Counted from the first letter of the stretch, positions 5,703-15,616 are shown. The stretch: 39,349 bases of DNA from Candidatus Nitrosomaritimum aestuariumsis (GCA_013867335.1 JACEMX010000161.1:1-39349), one strand, 5' to 3'. Numbers and translations are program-made. Notes: generated from the letters alone by a model not told the origin.

Positions 5703-7286
5703 ATGACTCTAAAAAATAAGCAGATTTTTCTAATATCCCTCCTAATTATTTCCACAATTGTAGTGTCTAATTTTGGATTTGTAAATATGGCCTTTGCACA
5801 AGAATACGATTTTGTTGCAGGAATACATACTGAAATAACTTTTTACTTTAGAGATGGAGCCGAAACGGTAAATTTTCCTGTATTTTCAACAACTTCTGAT
5901 TTAGTAGATAATGTTGGAACTAGTTTTGTTGTAGAGGGTGTAATTGGAGACAATCCTCATCTACACAAAGCCTTAGATGAAGCATATGAACATAGATTAT
6001 CCCGTACTACTGGAGGTAGTGCTTTTGAATATAACCATAGATTTTTTGACGTCGATGTTAATGTAGTACAAAATGGAGTTATTCTGAAACCCCTGAAATA
6101 TAACAACTGTGAAATTTCTCAATATGGGATATCTACTCTAAATGATGATTATGAGTCATATTTGGCCTCAAATACTGGATTTGCCATGGTTACTTCTATT
6201 GAATTTAATTGTGGGGGAGTTCATTTTGATTCAGAAAAAAATAGATACAATTCTGTTCCAGAAAAAGTTTTTACTGACTATGGCTCCTTGCCATTCACGC
6301 TTGCTGAGGATGTTCGAACTTTCTTAACTTTTGAATTTGATAATGGTGCTGAAAAAATTGAAAGTGTGATTTTCAATTCTATGTCTGGTTTTAGCGAAGG
6401 GAGTTATGATAATCCAAGCTTTCAGATAATCACAGCAGTATTGCCTCACCCATTGATAGATAATGCCATCGAAAATTCACAAAAAGTTTCAGGACTTGCA
6501 ACTACATTTAATCAGGACTTTGATGTCAATGTAGATTTTGTCAATTCAGAAGAGAAATTACGCGGACTAAATTTTGAAGGTTGCATTATTGATGGATATA
6601 GTATCGTAACCCTAAGAGATAAAGAAGAAGGATACACGGGAAAACGAGGATTTGCAACGGCTGAGATAATCGATGTTGAATGTTCTGGTTTGATTCCTGA
6701 TAACCCAAAATTCAAAACTATATCAAAAAAGAACTATGATTCTTCATCAATTACCCGAACATCACACACATACAATATGGGAACAGGCCCACATATGATA
6801 GCCACTTTTGATTTTGATGCTGGTAAAGAGATTGTAGATTTTCCTGAATTTTATCAAGGTAATTTAATCTCAAGGGGCAATCCGACTTTTCAACTAACAG
6901 GCGTTCCTGGAGTAACTCCATTGTTGAATGATGTTGTTGATAATTCTAGAAAAACTGGTGCAAAAATAACCGGTATAAACCCATTAACCGAACTATTTGA
7001 TGTAAATTTATCTCTAGTATATGGGATCGAAACAATACGCTCCTTTGATTACAACAACTGTCGTGTTATTGATTATGTAATAAAAACAGAACATGATGCC
7101 GAAGAGAGTTTTTACAATGGTTTTGCTCTTACCAACGAATATCACTTTGAATGTCAAGGATATCATCCAGTAAACTCAAGTGATCTATCTCCCAAACAAT
7201 CCAAAGCAAAATCAGAGTCTTCAATAGATTACAAAGCAAAACAGAAGTCAAGCTGGGATCCAAACTTTAGATACTCAAAGGATTAA
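5703..7286 (+). CDS. Secreted protein with three tandem disulfide-type repeats
   Basis: This 527-residue exported protein has a Sec-type signal peptide (residues 1-32: basic start, hydrophobic ISLLIISTIVV, AFA before QEYDF). Three homologous units follow, at about 40-172, 203-330 and 362-486. Each opens with a strand of the type TF.FD.GAE, continues through an FDV(N/D)V segment, then YNNC or FEGC, and closes with a second Cys. The Cys pairs are C136/C170, C294/C327 and C453/C484, spaced 31-34 residues, probably one disulfide per unit. The tail after 490 is Ser/Lys-rich and probably unstructured. No catalytic motif is seen. It is likely a cell-surface or extracellular beta protein of unknown role. 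Confidence 0.8.
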   Translation: MTLKNKQIFLISLLIISTIVVSNFGFVNMAFAQEYDFVAGIHTEITFYFRDGAETVNFPVFSTTSDLVDNVGTSFVVEGVIGDNPHLHKALDEAYEHRLSRTTGGSAFEYNHRFFDVDVNVVQNGVILKPLKYNNCEISQYGISTLNDDYESYLASNTGFAMVTSIEFNCGGVHFDSEKNRYNSVPEKVFTDYGSLPFTLAEDVRTFLTFEFDNGAEKIESVIFNSMSGFSEGSYDNPSFQIITAVLPHPLIDNAIENSQKVSGLATTFNQDFDVNVDFVNSEEKLRGLNFEGCIIDGYSIVTLRDKEEGYTGKRGFATAEIIDVECSGLIPDNPKFKTISKKNYDSSSITRTSHTYNMGTGPHMIATFDFDAGKEIVDFPEFYQGNLISRGNPTFQLTGVPGVTPLLNDVVDNSRKTGAKITGINPLTELFDVNLSLVYGIETIRSFDYNNCRVIDYVIKTEHDAEESFYNGFALTNEYHFECQGYHPVNSSDLSPKQSKAKSESSIDYKAKQKSSWDPNFRYSKD

Positions 7287-7299
7287 AGTAGCCTATCTG

Positions 7300-8964
7300 T
7301 TAACCTTTAATCTCTTTCCACTGTGTGTTATCGTTTTTAACCCAAAGGAATTTTTTCTGCAATGCGGCAGTATAGAGTTTTTCCCATTCTGCTCCTACCT
7401 CATCTGTCCATGCTTTCACAACGCGAGGATCAATATAGTTTCGCAACGATGTTCCCAGATTATAATCTCTGGTTTTCTCTGACAAGTCAATCTGTAATTT
7501 CAATTTCTCTTGTCTTTCTTTATGCTTTAACTTTTGTTTTTTCATTTGATCATTTAGAGTTTTGATTCTTTTTTGCTTTGCCTTTTTTTGAGCATCTGTC
7601 TTAGTCTCCTTTGCTTCTACTTTCTTTAGTGTCTCTTCGGTCTTTTTCCAAGGCTTGTCTTTTTCCACCGTTTTTAGGGTGTCTCGTTTCTTTTGTAGAG
7701 TTTGCTCAAATGTTTTAGGAATTGTTCTCTTATGGTTACACATCACTGCAGCTTCCAAGTTTGCAAGCTTTGCATGATAGAGTTTCTCATTTGGTGTTTT
7801 ACCTTTTAGATTGTCATGTTCTTTGAGATAATTTTTCACAACATTTGTTGCAAGATATGTCCTGAAGACCTTGGCAGTTAAGCCTTTTACTATGCTTGAA
7901 TAATATGCATTGACATGGCGTGATGTAATGCCATCAAAAATATCGTCTTTGGGTTTTTTGTTTTGAATTATCTTTTTAAGATTTTCATGAAATTGTTTAT
8001 CGTGACCTTGTGCCGGAACAGTCTCTTGCCATCTAACACTATCTTTACCTAGAAAATCAAATTTTATTGCATCGGATGTAAGGTTGATGTGTTCTTTTCT
8101 CAGAGTAGTGGCGCCTACAGTGTCTGCCTCATCTGGGTCTTTTTCGTCACCCACCCTCATGGCTGTTCTGTAAATCAAATAACATGCAGTTGAAATTTTG
8201 ACAATTTTAGGATCTTTGCTTTTCATGTCTTTTACAATTCTATCTTTTATTTTTTCAATCTCTTTTGCAAGCTTTACTGCTTTTTCATATTTTTCCTTGT
8301 CTCTGTCTTGCTTCAGTCCTGCAGTATCTGCTAGCCAAACATATTTTCTTTTTTGCGTAAGATAATCCAACCAACTTGCAAGCCACATGGAATCTTTATC
8401 GTGAACAATTTTGCCCCAATTCCCTTCTGGAGCTTTGGCTTCTTTTCCAAGATTTAGTGTAACATCTTTTGCAGTGACCCTAGGTTTCCATCTACCTCGC
8501 AAGGGGTGTTCGCCTCTACCAATGAAAATCCCTGGAGGTTCGGCCATGTAATTTCCAACCTCTACCTCGCCTCCGTCCATTATTGCTTTACCATACTTTT
8601 CTTTTAGTTGTTCTCGTAATTCTTTTCTTTTAGCAGCAAGATCTTTCTTTTCTTCTTTTGTCATCATTTCCTTGAGGTCTTTTTCTTTGTCAACTAGCTT
8701 GTATGCATCTGAAAAATCAATGTCTTCATAGGATATTTTTTTGAATTTTGAGTCGAGAGTTTTAGCAAAATCTAACGTGAAGTTTTTTTGAAAAACCTTG
8801 TCCTGAGCATACGGGGTATCTTTTTTCTTGGCCCACTGGTAAACCATCTCTTCTTGATCAAGGCTTAGTGGAACATTTTCTCCTTTGATCTTTAGTTTTA
8901 TTCCCTGTGTCTCAAAGGCTGGTGGAAATAATATTCCGTTATGTTGTAATGTTTTCCATTTCAT
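7300..8964 (-). CDS. top1: DNA topoisomerase IB (eukaryote-type)
   Basis: The 554-residue protein relaxes supercoiled DNA by a transient 3'-phosphotyrosyl break. The eukaryotic core is visible: an N-terminal domain with the PPGIFIGRG..HPLRGR clamp (about 143-158), the catalytic Arg in AMRVGDE (268-274), RWQETVPAQ, an FRTYLATN segment, a long Lys/Glu-rich coiled linker (about 420-495), and the C-terminal TSLRNYIDPR with nucleophile Y510. It is shorter than human TOP1 because it lacks the long disordered N terminus, as is typical of thaumarchaeal versions. This gene is a known marker of the phylum and is absent from most other archaea. It converges on the secreted-protein gene with a 13-nt gap. 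Confidence 0.97.
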   Translation of the reverse strand: MKWKTLQHNGILFPPAFETQGIKLKIKGENVPLSLDQEEMVYQWAKKKDTPYAQDKVFQKNFTLDFAKTLDSKFKKISYEDIDFSDAYKLVDKEKDLKEMMTKEEKKDLAAKRKELREQLKEKYGKAIMDGGEVEVGNYMAEPPGIFIGRGEHPLRGRWKPRVTAKDVTLNLGKEAKAPEGNWGKIVHDKDSMWLASWLDYLTQKRKYVWLADTAGLKQDRDKEKYEKAVKLAKEIEKIKDRIVKDMKSKDPKIVKISTACYLIYRTAMRVGDEKDPDEADTVGATTLRKEHINLTSDAIKFDFLGKDSVRWQETVPAQGHDKQFHENLKKIIQNKKPKDDIFDGITSRHVNAYYSSIVKGLTAKVFRTYLATNVVKNYLKEHDNLKGKTPNEKLYHAKLANLEAAVMCNHKRTIPKTFEQTLQKKRDTLKTVEKDKPWKKTEETLKKVEAKETKTDAQKKAKQKRIKTLNDQMKKQKLKHKERQEKLKLQIDLSEKTRDYNLGTSLRNYIDPRVVKAWTDEVGAEWEKLYTAALQKKFLWVKNDNTQWKEIKG

Positions 8965-9041
8965 CTATTTTCACTTTTAAAATTGCGGACTTTGACAAAA
9001 ATGGGAATCTATGTGTATATCAATTTAACGTAGGCATGCTC

Positions 9042-9872
9042 TTATCTGGGGAATAGCTCTTTTGACATGTATTTTTCAAATTCCAGGTCTGATTTTGATT
9101 TTTTTGCCTCCATAAACATGGCTGCATCTGCTCCGGCGATATATCTGGGCTTTACCTCGTCATCGTGAATTGCCTTTAGAACTACATCTGCTACTTGGGA
9201 TGGTGCAGTTCCCATCTCTACCATCATTTTCAAACCTGCGAGCATATTTTCTGTAATCTGTTGATATTTGGGATCTTTTTTTGATTCTGGAATCTTCATG
9301 GAATCAAAAAAGTTGGTTTTGATTACTCCTGGTTCAATCAATGTTGTCTTTATTCCAAACATTCCAAGCTCATATCTTAAACACTCTCCTAATCCTTCTA
9401 ATGCAAATTTAGAGCTGATATATGCGGGAGATCCTGGAAGGCCCATTCTTCCTGCAACTGAACTGATGTTTACAATAATTCCTGAATTCTGTTCTCTCAT
9501 TATTGGAGCAACCTCTTGAATTATTCTTACAACACTGAAAAAGTTGGTCTCAAACTGTTTTCTAAAATCATCAACTGACACATCTTCGGTACATCCAAAC
9601 TGCCCATACCCTGCATTGTTTACTAAGACATCGATTCTACCTGTGTCTTCAATTATTTTTTTAATTGCATCAATAATTGATTTTTCGTTATCTACGTCAA
9701 GCTCAATTATACTGATTGGCAGATTTTCGTTTTCTGCAATTTTTTTCAAATTCTCTCCTTTGGTAATATTTCTCATGGATGCAAATGTATGGTAACCATC
9801 TTTTGCTAATGCGATGGAGGTCTCATATCCAATTCCCGATGAGCTTCCTGTAACAAGAGCCACTTTTTGCAT
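9042..9872 (-). CDS. Short-chain dehydrogenase/reductase (SDR)
   Basis: This 276-residue classical SDR has the Rossmann motif TGSSSGIG (8-15), NNAG (85-88), and the catalytic Ser in NISS (137-138), Y151 and K155 (PAYISSK). It uses NAD(P)H for an alcohol/ketone conversion; the substrate cannot be read from sequence. The PG motif after the active site (IEPGVIKTNF) is intact. The C-terminal part (GADAAMFMEAKK) resembles the retinol-dehydrogenase-like subgroup. The gene stands 40 nt downstream of the helicase gene, on the same strand. Confidence 0.92.
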   Translation of the reverse strand: MQKVALVTGSSSGIGYETSIALAKDGYHTFASMRNITKGENLKKIAENENLPISIIELDVDNEKSIIDAIKKIIEDTGRIDVLVNNAGYGQFGCTEDVSVDDFRKQFETNFFSVVRIIQEVAPIMREQNSGIIVNISSVAGRMGLPGSPAYISSKFALEGLGECLRYELGMFGIKTTLIEPGVIKTNFFDSMKIPESKKDPKYQQITENMLAGLKMMVEMGTAPSQVADVVLKAIHDDEVKPRYIAGADAAMFMEAKKSKSDLEFEKYMSKELFPR

Positions 9873-9912
9873 ATGTATTGTAGAAATTTGTTATATTTAT
9901 CCCATTTTGATT

Positions 9913-12423
9913 TTAGACTAAAGGACGGTCTCCTTCTGTTGGATCAATCAACTTCGTTTTCTCTCCTGAATTAATCCTTTGAAGAATTTCAAGGGATGAT
10001 TTTTTGTGCAAAAATTCATTGTTGTTTCCACATCTGTACGAAAAGGTACATCTGGGACAACCAGATTCATTTTGACATGGACATTCTTTTATGATAAACA
10101 TGCTTCTTTCAAACGCATTTTCGAGCCTATCATAGAGCGCTCTACTTGCTCCATTTCCGCCTATCGCTCCATCATAGATGAAAATCAGTCCTGAGGTTCC
10201 CAGAGAAATTCCTCCCAAATCCTGCGATACGCCACCGGTTATCATGTTGCTTCCTTCAATTACCACATGTTCGGTTGCATGGTATCCACTGGCCTCAGTG
10301 TATTCCTCATCTTCGGCATATTGAATTTCTTTTAGGGGCCTTGGTGCATGAAAAACAATACCTTTTGTGATAAAGTCATATTCTAAGGGCTCCTCAAGCA
10401 ACACCTTTTCTCCTTGGGTTACCTCTTGCCCTAACTCGATGTTTACATAACCATAAACCTGTTTTTTAATATGCAATTTACAAAAAGCTACTTCAAGTCC
10501 AAAAGCTTTTCTTTTTTCAAATACGATTTCAATTGTGGGCCACTCTTCAGTTAGTGCCTTAGTGTAGTATGGATAATCTTTTGGTATTCTTTCTAACTTT
10601 GCATAATTTTTTTTAGGGTACCCCATTTCTTTTACACGATATCTAAACCCTGCAAGAAAATAGATTGCATCTTTGTGAAGTTCTTCCAGTGCAATAGGCA
10701 ACGTTCTGTCTCCAACCTTTCTTTCGTTTAAGAAAATATCAATTGATTTTCCAATACCTCTTATGCTGTAATCATTTAACGTTGAACCAATTTGATCAAA
10801 ATTTGGAATTATTCTATTGTTGAATAAAACGAGATTTCCTTCATTTAGGTGATAATCAATCACTTCTTTATGCTCTTGCAGTTCATGCTTTGAAATGGGT
10901 TTGTCACATGCCATTGCCAAAACTTGAAATTCTTCTACAAATGGATTCTTAGGATCAATGTAAGTCCTTTCTACATCTTCAAAATAATCTTCAGGGTGAT
11001 TTTTGTAGTATTGGGAAATTGGGTCATTTCCAAGAGCCAAAAATGCATAACCTCTTTGTCCTTTTCTTGCAGCCCTACCAATTCTTTGAATTAAACGATT
11101 AACTGGTATTGTGGATGAAATAACACCATCAACATTTCCTACATCTATGCCTAATTCAAGCGTAGGAGTACAAGATATTGCCTGAAGGGTATCTCCTTTG
11201 AACTCTTTTTCTACGGAGCGGCGATAATTTGCCATCAGCCCTGCTCTGTGAACTTTGATGTTGACCTTCTGTTTTTTTGCCTGAATAGCCAACAGCTCTG
11301 AATTCAAATGAGAATTATTGAACACCATAGTTTTGTGATTTTTTTCAGTTAGTCTCTTAGTCAAATCTACCATTAATGCTCTTTGATTTCTCAAGGAAGG
11401 AAAAAGCATTACAAAATCTGTCTGCCCCTTTTTTCCTGAACCATGAACTATCTTCATTTTTACTCCAAATAGTTTTTCACAAAACTCCTTTGCATCCTCC
11501 AAAGTTGCAGAGGCCGCTACAAATTGTAGCTTATTTGCACAAATTCTCTTTAGACGTTTAATGATATAGTGTACATTAGAACCAAAAATCCCCGAATAAA
11601 CATGAGCCTCATCTACAACAAGAATTTTTACAGTTGTTAAAAGTGAACCAAATTTTGTCTGATGCCATAAATGATAATGAATCACATCAAAATTTGTAAC
11701 TAAGATTTGGGGTGGGCTATCTATAATCTCTCTTCTTTCTGTTTGGTTAGTATCTCCATCAAAGACTTTAACATCTATCCCTACCTTTTCTGCAAAATTT
11801 TTGATTTTGGGATATTGGTCTCTTGCAAGTGCTTTTGTGGGATAAACAAAAACTGCAAAAACATTTCCTGAATCGCCAGAATTTTTTATTTTTTGAACAA
11901 CTGGAATCAAAAATGCTTCTGTCTTTCCTGATGCAGTAGGAGCTTCAATTACGACATTTTCACCAAAAACAATTTCTTCAATTGCCTCTTCTTGAAATTT
12001 GTAAAATTGATTGATTTCCATTTCGTTGAGATGACGTGTAATTTCATCATCAAGGCCCATCTCTTCAACTTTCGAGCCCATTTTAGGCTCGGGATTCTTC
12101 AAAACCTTGTATTGTGAGATATAGTCTTTTTTGGAGTAGAGCACATTTTCTGTAATTATGTCTGGTTTGTTACTCCCTATCATTTTTTTTATTTCATTTT
12201 CTGTTCTGACAATCCCCTCTTCTTTGAGATTCTCTGAAATTCCATTTTCTGAAACCAACCCTTGATCAAATCTAGATAAAAATTCCAAAAATACTTCGTC
12301 ATAGTTTTTTGAAAATTCTAAAAGATCTTCTACCCCACAACTATTACATGAAACATGCATCTTTTTATTGAAAGTTTTTTGAATTTCTATTTTCGATTTA
12401 CATTTAGGACAAGAAAATTTCAA
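9913..12423 (-). CDS. MrfA/YprA-type DEAH helicase with DUF1998 Cys cluster
   Basis: The 836-residue superfamily 2 helicase has an N-terminal zinc ribbon (C5, C8, C26, C29). Walker A is TASGKT (163-168), followed by motif Ia (YPTKALARDQ), DEAH (271-274), SAT (ASATL) and motif VI QRIGRAARKGQ. The C-terminal region carries the DUF1998/MZB-type cysteine cluster C781, C783, C789, C792, C798 (CPC...GCPRCTFSYRC). This layout matches MrfA/YprA and is related to Hrq1, ATP-dependent 3'-5' DNA helicases tied to DNA repair in bacteria. A repair role here is inferred from family. Its start is divergent from a DNA methyltransferase gene 90 bp away. Confidence 0.9.
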   Translation of the reverse strand: MKFSCPKCKSKIEIQKTFNKKMHVSCNSCGVEDLLEFSKNYDEVFLEFLSRFDQGLVSENGISENLKEEGIVRTENEIKKMIGSNKPDIITENVLYSKKDYISQYKVLKNPEPKMGSKVEEMGLDDEITRHLNEMEINQFYKFQEEAIEEIVFGENVVIEAPTASGKTEAFLIPVVQKIKNSGDSGNVFAVFVYPTKALARDQYPKIKNFAEKVGIDVKVFDGDTNQTERREIIDSPPQILVTNFDVIHYHLWHQTKFGSLLTTVKILVVDEAHVYSGIFGSNVHYIIKRLKRICANKLQFVAASATLEDAKEFCEKLFGVKMKIVHGSGKKGQTDFVMLFPSLRNQRALMVDLTKRLTEKNHKTMVFNNSHLNSELLAIQAKKQKVNIKVHRAGLMANYRRSVEKEFKGDTLQAISCTPTLELGIDVGNVDGVISSTIPVNRLIQRIGRAARKGQRGYAFLALGNDPISQYYKNHPEDYFEDVERTYIDPKNPFVEEFQVLAMACDKPISKHELQEHKEVIDYHLNEGNLVLFNNRIIPNFDQIGSTLNDYSIRGIGKSIDIFLNERKVGDRTLPIALEELHKDAIYFLAGFRYRVKEMGYPKKNYAKLERIPKDYPYYTKALTEEWPTIEIVFEKRKAFGLEVAFCKLHIKKQVYGYVNIELGQEVTQGEKVLLEEPLEYDFITKGIVFHAPRPLKEIQYAEDEEYTEASGYHATEHVVIEGSNMITGGVSQDLGGISLGTSGLIFIYDGAIGGNGASRALYDRLENAFERSMFIIKECPCQNESGCPRCTFSYRCGNNNEFLHKKSSLEILQRINSGEKTKLIDPTEGDRPLV

Positions 12424-12513
12424 TGATTATCTGATCTTTGAAAAATTATTGGAAATTTATTGTTTGATTGTTTTTGAATCTTGATTCCACGACATTATTA
12501 AGCTAGGAAAGGA

Positions 12514-13305
12514 TTGTCAATTCTAAACTTGAAAAAGATCGAAATAAACAAAATTTACAATAAAAATTGCATCGAGGGAATGGAGTTTCTTCCAAAAAAC
12601 AAAATTGATCTGGTAATCACTGATCCCCCTTTTGCCATTAATTTTAAGGCAAAAAAGGCAAATTATAATCGAATCTCATCGAGGGTAATCTCTGGATATA
12701 ACGAGATCAAACCTGAAGATTACTATGATTTTACTTATTTGTGGATGAAAGAAGTATTCAGAGTTCTAAAAGATTCAGGTAGCATGTATGTTTTTTCAGG
12801 CTGGAATAACCTCAAAGACATTTTATGCGCATTAGACGATGTTGGTTTTACAACAATCAATCATATAATTTGGAAATATCAATTCGGAGTTGTAACGAAA
12901 AAAAAATTTGTCACCTCTCATTACCATTGCCTCTATGTTTGCAAAAATAATGAGAAAAGGAAATTCTTCCCATTTTCACGATTCAAAAAAGAAGACAAGA
13001 CAAAGGAAGGTAGAAGCCTCCACTATAAGGATAAAGAAGATGTTTGGGATATCAAAAGAGAATACTGGACTGGAGATGAGAAAACACCAACCAAACTTCC
13101 ATCTGAACTAATTGAAAAATTACTTCACTACTCTAGTGAAAAAAAAGACATCGTAATGGATCCTTTTCTTGGTTCAGGGCAAGTTGCAGTGGTAAGTAAA
13201 TCCTTAGGTAGGCGTTATGTTGGGTTTGAGATTGTTCCAGACTATTACAAATTTGCAAAAAAACGATTAGATAAAAATCTCTACAGAGTTAAAAAATCAA
13301 ATTAA
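12514..13305 (+). CDS. Solitary DNA methyltransferase, beta class (likely N6-adenine)
   Basis: In this 263-residue enzyme motif IV (TDPPF, DPPF at 37-40) precedes the AdoMet-binding motif I (DPFLGSGQ, about 216-223), the order of beta-class amino-methyltransferases. DPPF favours N6-adenine over N4-cytosine. The variable target-recognition segment is about 100-190, basic and aromatic. No restriction endonuclease lies next to it, so it looks like an orphan methylase with an epigenetic or housekeeping role. The start is TTG behind a purine-rich AGGAAAGG. It ends 4 bp into the converging tatA gene. Confidence 0.88.
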   Translation: MSILNLKKIEINKIYNKNCIEGMEFLPKNKIDLVITDPPFAINFKAKKANYNRISSRVISGYNEIKPEDYYDFTYLWMKEVFRVLKDSGSMYVFSGWNNLKDILCALDDVGFTTINHIIWKYQFGVVTKKKFVTSHYHCLYVCKNNEKRKFFPFSRFKKEDKTKEGRSLHYKDKEDVWDIKREYWTGDEKTPTKLPSELIEKLLHYSSEKKDIVMDPFLGSGQVAVVSKSLGRRYVGFEIVPDYYKFAKKRLDKNLYRVKKSN

Positions 13306-13655
13306 TTTGGTTTTTGATTTTCAGGATCGTCAATATTTTTTTGACCAATTTTATCTGAAATCACCTTTTGCAACTCTTCATCTGTTTTCCCGTCCGGCTT
13401 TATTCCAAGTGATTTTGCAATAACTTCATTTTTTTGTCTTTCATTTTCTACAGGGCCTGAAATCTCAACACTATCATGTGAGACTTCTTTTAACTGGTTT
13501 TGTACGTCTGCTTTGGCTTGATTATACTCACTTACCACTTTTCCTAATTTTCTAGCCGCTCCAGGTAAGTGACCTGTACCCAAAAATAAAATCAACACCA
13601 CAAAAATTATGATTACCCACTCTCCACCAACTATGTTCAAAGCGTGTTCAATCAT
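13302..13655 (-). CDS. tatA: Twin-arginine translocase subunit TatA/TatB-like
   Basis: The 117-residue protein starts with a short periplasm-side segment, then one transmembrane helix at about 12-27 (EWVIIIFVVLILFLG). The TatA hinge and amphipathic helix (GHLPGAARKLGKVVSEYNQAK) follow, then a polar charged tail. The usual FG at the hinge reads LG-TG here. TatA oligomers form the channel for folded twin-arginine proteins. No tatC is near. The tail (NEVIAKSLGIKPDGKTDEEL) resembles a small helical extension seen in archaeal homologues. Its last codons overlap the end of the methyltransferase gene on the other strand. Confidence 0.88.
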   Translation of the reverse strand: MIEHALNIVGGEWVIIIFVVLILFLGTGHLPGAARKLGKVVSEYNQAKADVQNQLKEVSHDSVEISGPVENERQKNEVIAKSLGIKPDGKTDEELQKVISDKIGQKNIDDPENQKPN

Positions 13656-13715
13656 GGTATCAAATGACTTTGTTTGAAATTAAACGTAATGCTTCTTGCA
13701 CTCGCTGATTCAATA

Positions 13716-14873
13716 TCAAATTCTCTGAATTCGTTTGGGCTCGAGTTTTTTTCTTGAAAGTATGGCAAGAATAGTGACTCCTATTCCTATAATGAAAAAT
13801 ACCAAGTAGGGTGCCTGATCTCCAAACGATTGCGTAATTGGACCTCCTATTGTTGGACCAATTGCCCAGCCTATTCCAAAAACGGTCTCATACGCACCAA
13901 TTATCTTACCTGAGATGCCTTTACGTGTTTTACTCAAAATAATCTCAAGGGTCAAAGGGAAAAATATGCTAAATCCAAATCCCATCAAAACTAGTGCTAC
14001 TCCGTAAATTATAATCGAATCAGAGACCACAGAAATTGCTAATCCTAAAGAAACTGCAATTGTAGCTGCAATGAGGGTCTTGCTTGTGTGACGTGAGAAC
14101 TTTCCTGCAAGTGCAAGTGATACAACTCTGGAAACTCCAAATGCAAAATACAATAACAAAATATCAGTATCTGACATTCCGTTATCATTTAGAAAAGCAG
14201 GATAAATTGACAAGATAATTCCAAATGATGATGTGCAAAATATCAAAAGTATTATCACTTCGGGAAATTTTTTCATTTCCTTAATTGATGAAAATGAAAA
14301 TTTCTCATGATGATCCTTTACATTTTTTCTTGAAACTAATAGGGCAGTAATAATTGCAGTAGCTAAGATAAACGCAGTCACCTGAAATAGTATTCTATAT
14401 GTGATATCAAGCTCCTCGAGAAACACCGTTCCTAAAAGTGGTCCAATCATGAATCCCAAAACAAAGAACATTGTAAACCATGAGATGTTGCGAACTCTGT
14501 CTTTTTCTGAACTTTCTTTTGATATGATGGATTCACACGGTGGCCAGAAAAAGGCATGGGCGACTCCTGTCATTATTCGAAATCCCATTATCTCTGGAAC
14601 TGACTGTGCAATTGAAAGAAGATAGATTGATGCAGAATTAATGGCTGCTCCGAGTGCTAGAAGGTACCCATTATTGAATTTGTCAAGTAAGATTCCTACA
14701 AACAAAGGTATGAACATGTAAGGAATAAAATTTGCAAGCCCAATCAGCCCCAGCTCAGAATAGCTAGCACCAATTACATTTTTTGCAAAGACTGGAAGAA
14801 TGGGACCATGGAGTCCGTAAGAGATTCCGATGATTAGACCTGTTATGTTTACGAGAATTAGTGCCCTGTTCAT
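13716..14873 (-). CDS. MFS transporter
   Basis: The 385-residue integral membrane protein has about 12 hydrophobic helices in two halves. An N-terminal helix carries ISYGLHGPILPVFAKNVIGAS, and the loop 2-3 segment GILLDKFNNG is a degenerate form of the MFS GxxxDRxGR motif. The central loop (SRKNVKDHHEKFSFSS) is short and charged. The substrate cannot be read; this type is usually called a drug or multi-substrate exporter. Its ATG overlaps the stop of the upstream SAM-methyltransferase gene (ATGA), so the two are made together and perhaps act on the same small molecule. Confidence 0.88.
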   Translation of the reverse strand: MNRALILVNITGLIIGISYGLHGPILPVFAKNVIGASYSELGLIGLANFIPYMFIPLFVGILLDKFNNGYLLALGAAINSASIYLLSIAQSVPEIMGFRIMTGVAHAFFWPPCESIISKESSEKDRVRNISWFTMFFVLGFMIGPLLGTVFLEELDITYRILFQVTAFILATAIITALLVSRKNVKDHHEKFSFSSIKEMKKFPEVIILLIFCTSSFGIILSIYPAFLNDNGMSDTDILLLYFAFGVSRVVSLALAGKFSRHTSKTLIAATIAVSLGLAISVVSDSIIIYGVALVLMGFGFSIFFPLTLEIILSKTRKGISGKIIGAYETVFGIGWAIGPTIGGPITQSFGDQAPYLVFFIIGIGVTILAILSRKKLEPKRIQRI

Positions 14874-15559
14874 TTGTATGCGGCAACCATTATTGCCCCA
14901 CCCATAAGATCTTTCTCAAACTCTACCCGAGAAAATTTCTCCAAAAGAAGTTCTTCTAATTTTTTATTTTTAGGCCATCTCTTGTATGTCCCATAAAGTG
15001 TAGCAAATTTGAGCCCGAGTTTACCTCCTGCGATAAAAGCAAGGATTGGAAGTATTGCTCTGAGGTAAAATGATACTCCAAATCTGATAAAAGCCTCATC
15101 TGGTTTTCCCAAATCTACAATTACGAATCTTCCATCTTTTTTCAATACTCTGTGAATCTCTGATATTGCAATTCTGAGATTTATTGCGTCCCGAAGTGAG
15201 TATCCGCACAAAACTGCATCAAACTCCTTGTCCCTAAATGGAATGTGCTCAAAAACTCCATTTGCCATGTCGGGAGTTTTCTCAAAAAAGGTTCCAGTGT
15301 TTTTCAGCATCGGAACAAGAGGATCATAAAGTGTAATTGAAATGTCTCCATTGCAAATATTCGAAGCTGTCTTTGACATGTTTCCAAAACCAGAACCTGC
15401 ATCAAGTATTTTATTACCTGGTAGCACTCGTCCTTTTATCCCTCTATTCCGGTGCTCTACATCTTTGCCAAGTGAAATGTAAGAATTCACTTTATCATAT
15501 ACTGGTATGATTTCACGCAGTACTTCTAGTACTTCTCCCCAGTAACTTCCAAGACCCAT
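14870..15559 (-). CDS. UbiE/COQ5-like SAM-dependent methyltransferase
   Basis: The 229-residue class I methyltransferase has the AdoMet motif I ILDAGSGFGN (51-60), the acidic strand end VLCGYSLRD, and a VLKKDGRFVIVDLGKPDEA segment typical of the UbiE/MenG group that methylates quinone rings. Thaumarchaeota make menaquinones, so a quinone role is possible, but the pairing with an MFS transporter (4-bp overlap) could point to another small substrate. No membrane segment is certain, although a hydrophobic patch (LRAILPILAFIAGGKLG) may touch the membrane. Confidence 0.82.
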   Translation of the reverse strand: MGLGSYWGEVLEVLREIIPVYDKVNSYISLGKDVEHRNRGIKGRVLPGNKILDAGSGFGNMSKTASNICNGDISITLYDPLVPMLKNTGTFFEKTPDMANGVFEHIPFRDKEFDAVLCGYSLRDAINLRIAISEIHRVLKKDGRFVIVDLGKPDEAFIRFGVSFYLRAILPILAFIAGGKLGLKFATLYGTYKRWPKNKKLEELLLEKFSRVEFEKDLMGGAIMVAAYK

Positions 15560-15616
15560 CAGCTAACCATCTCTAAAAAATTAGTATTGCTATTTTCAAT
15601 TCTAAATGACTGCAGA

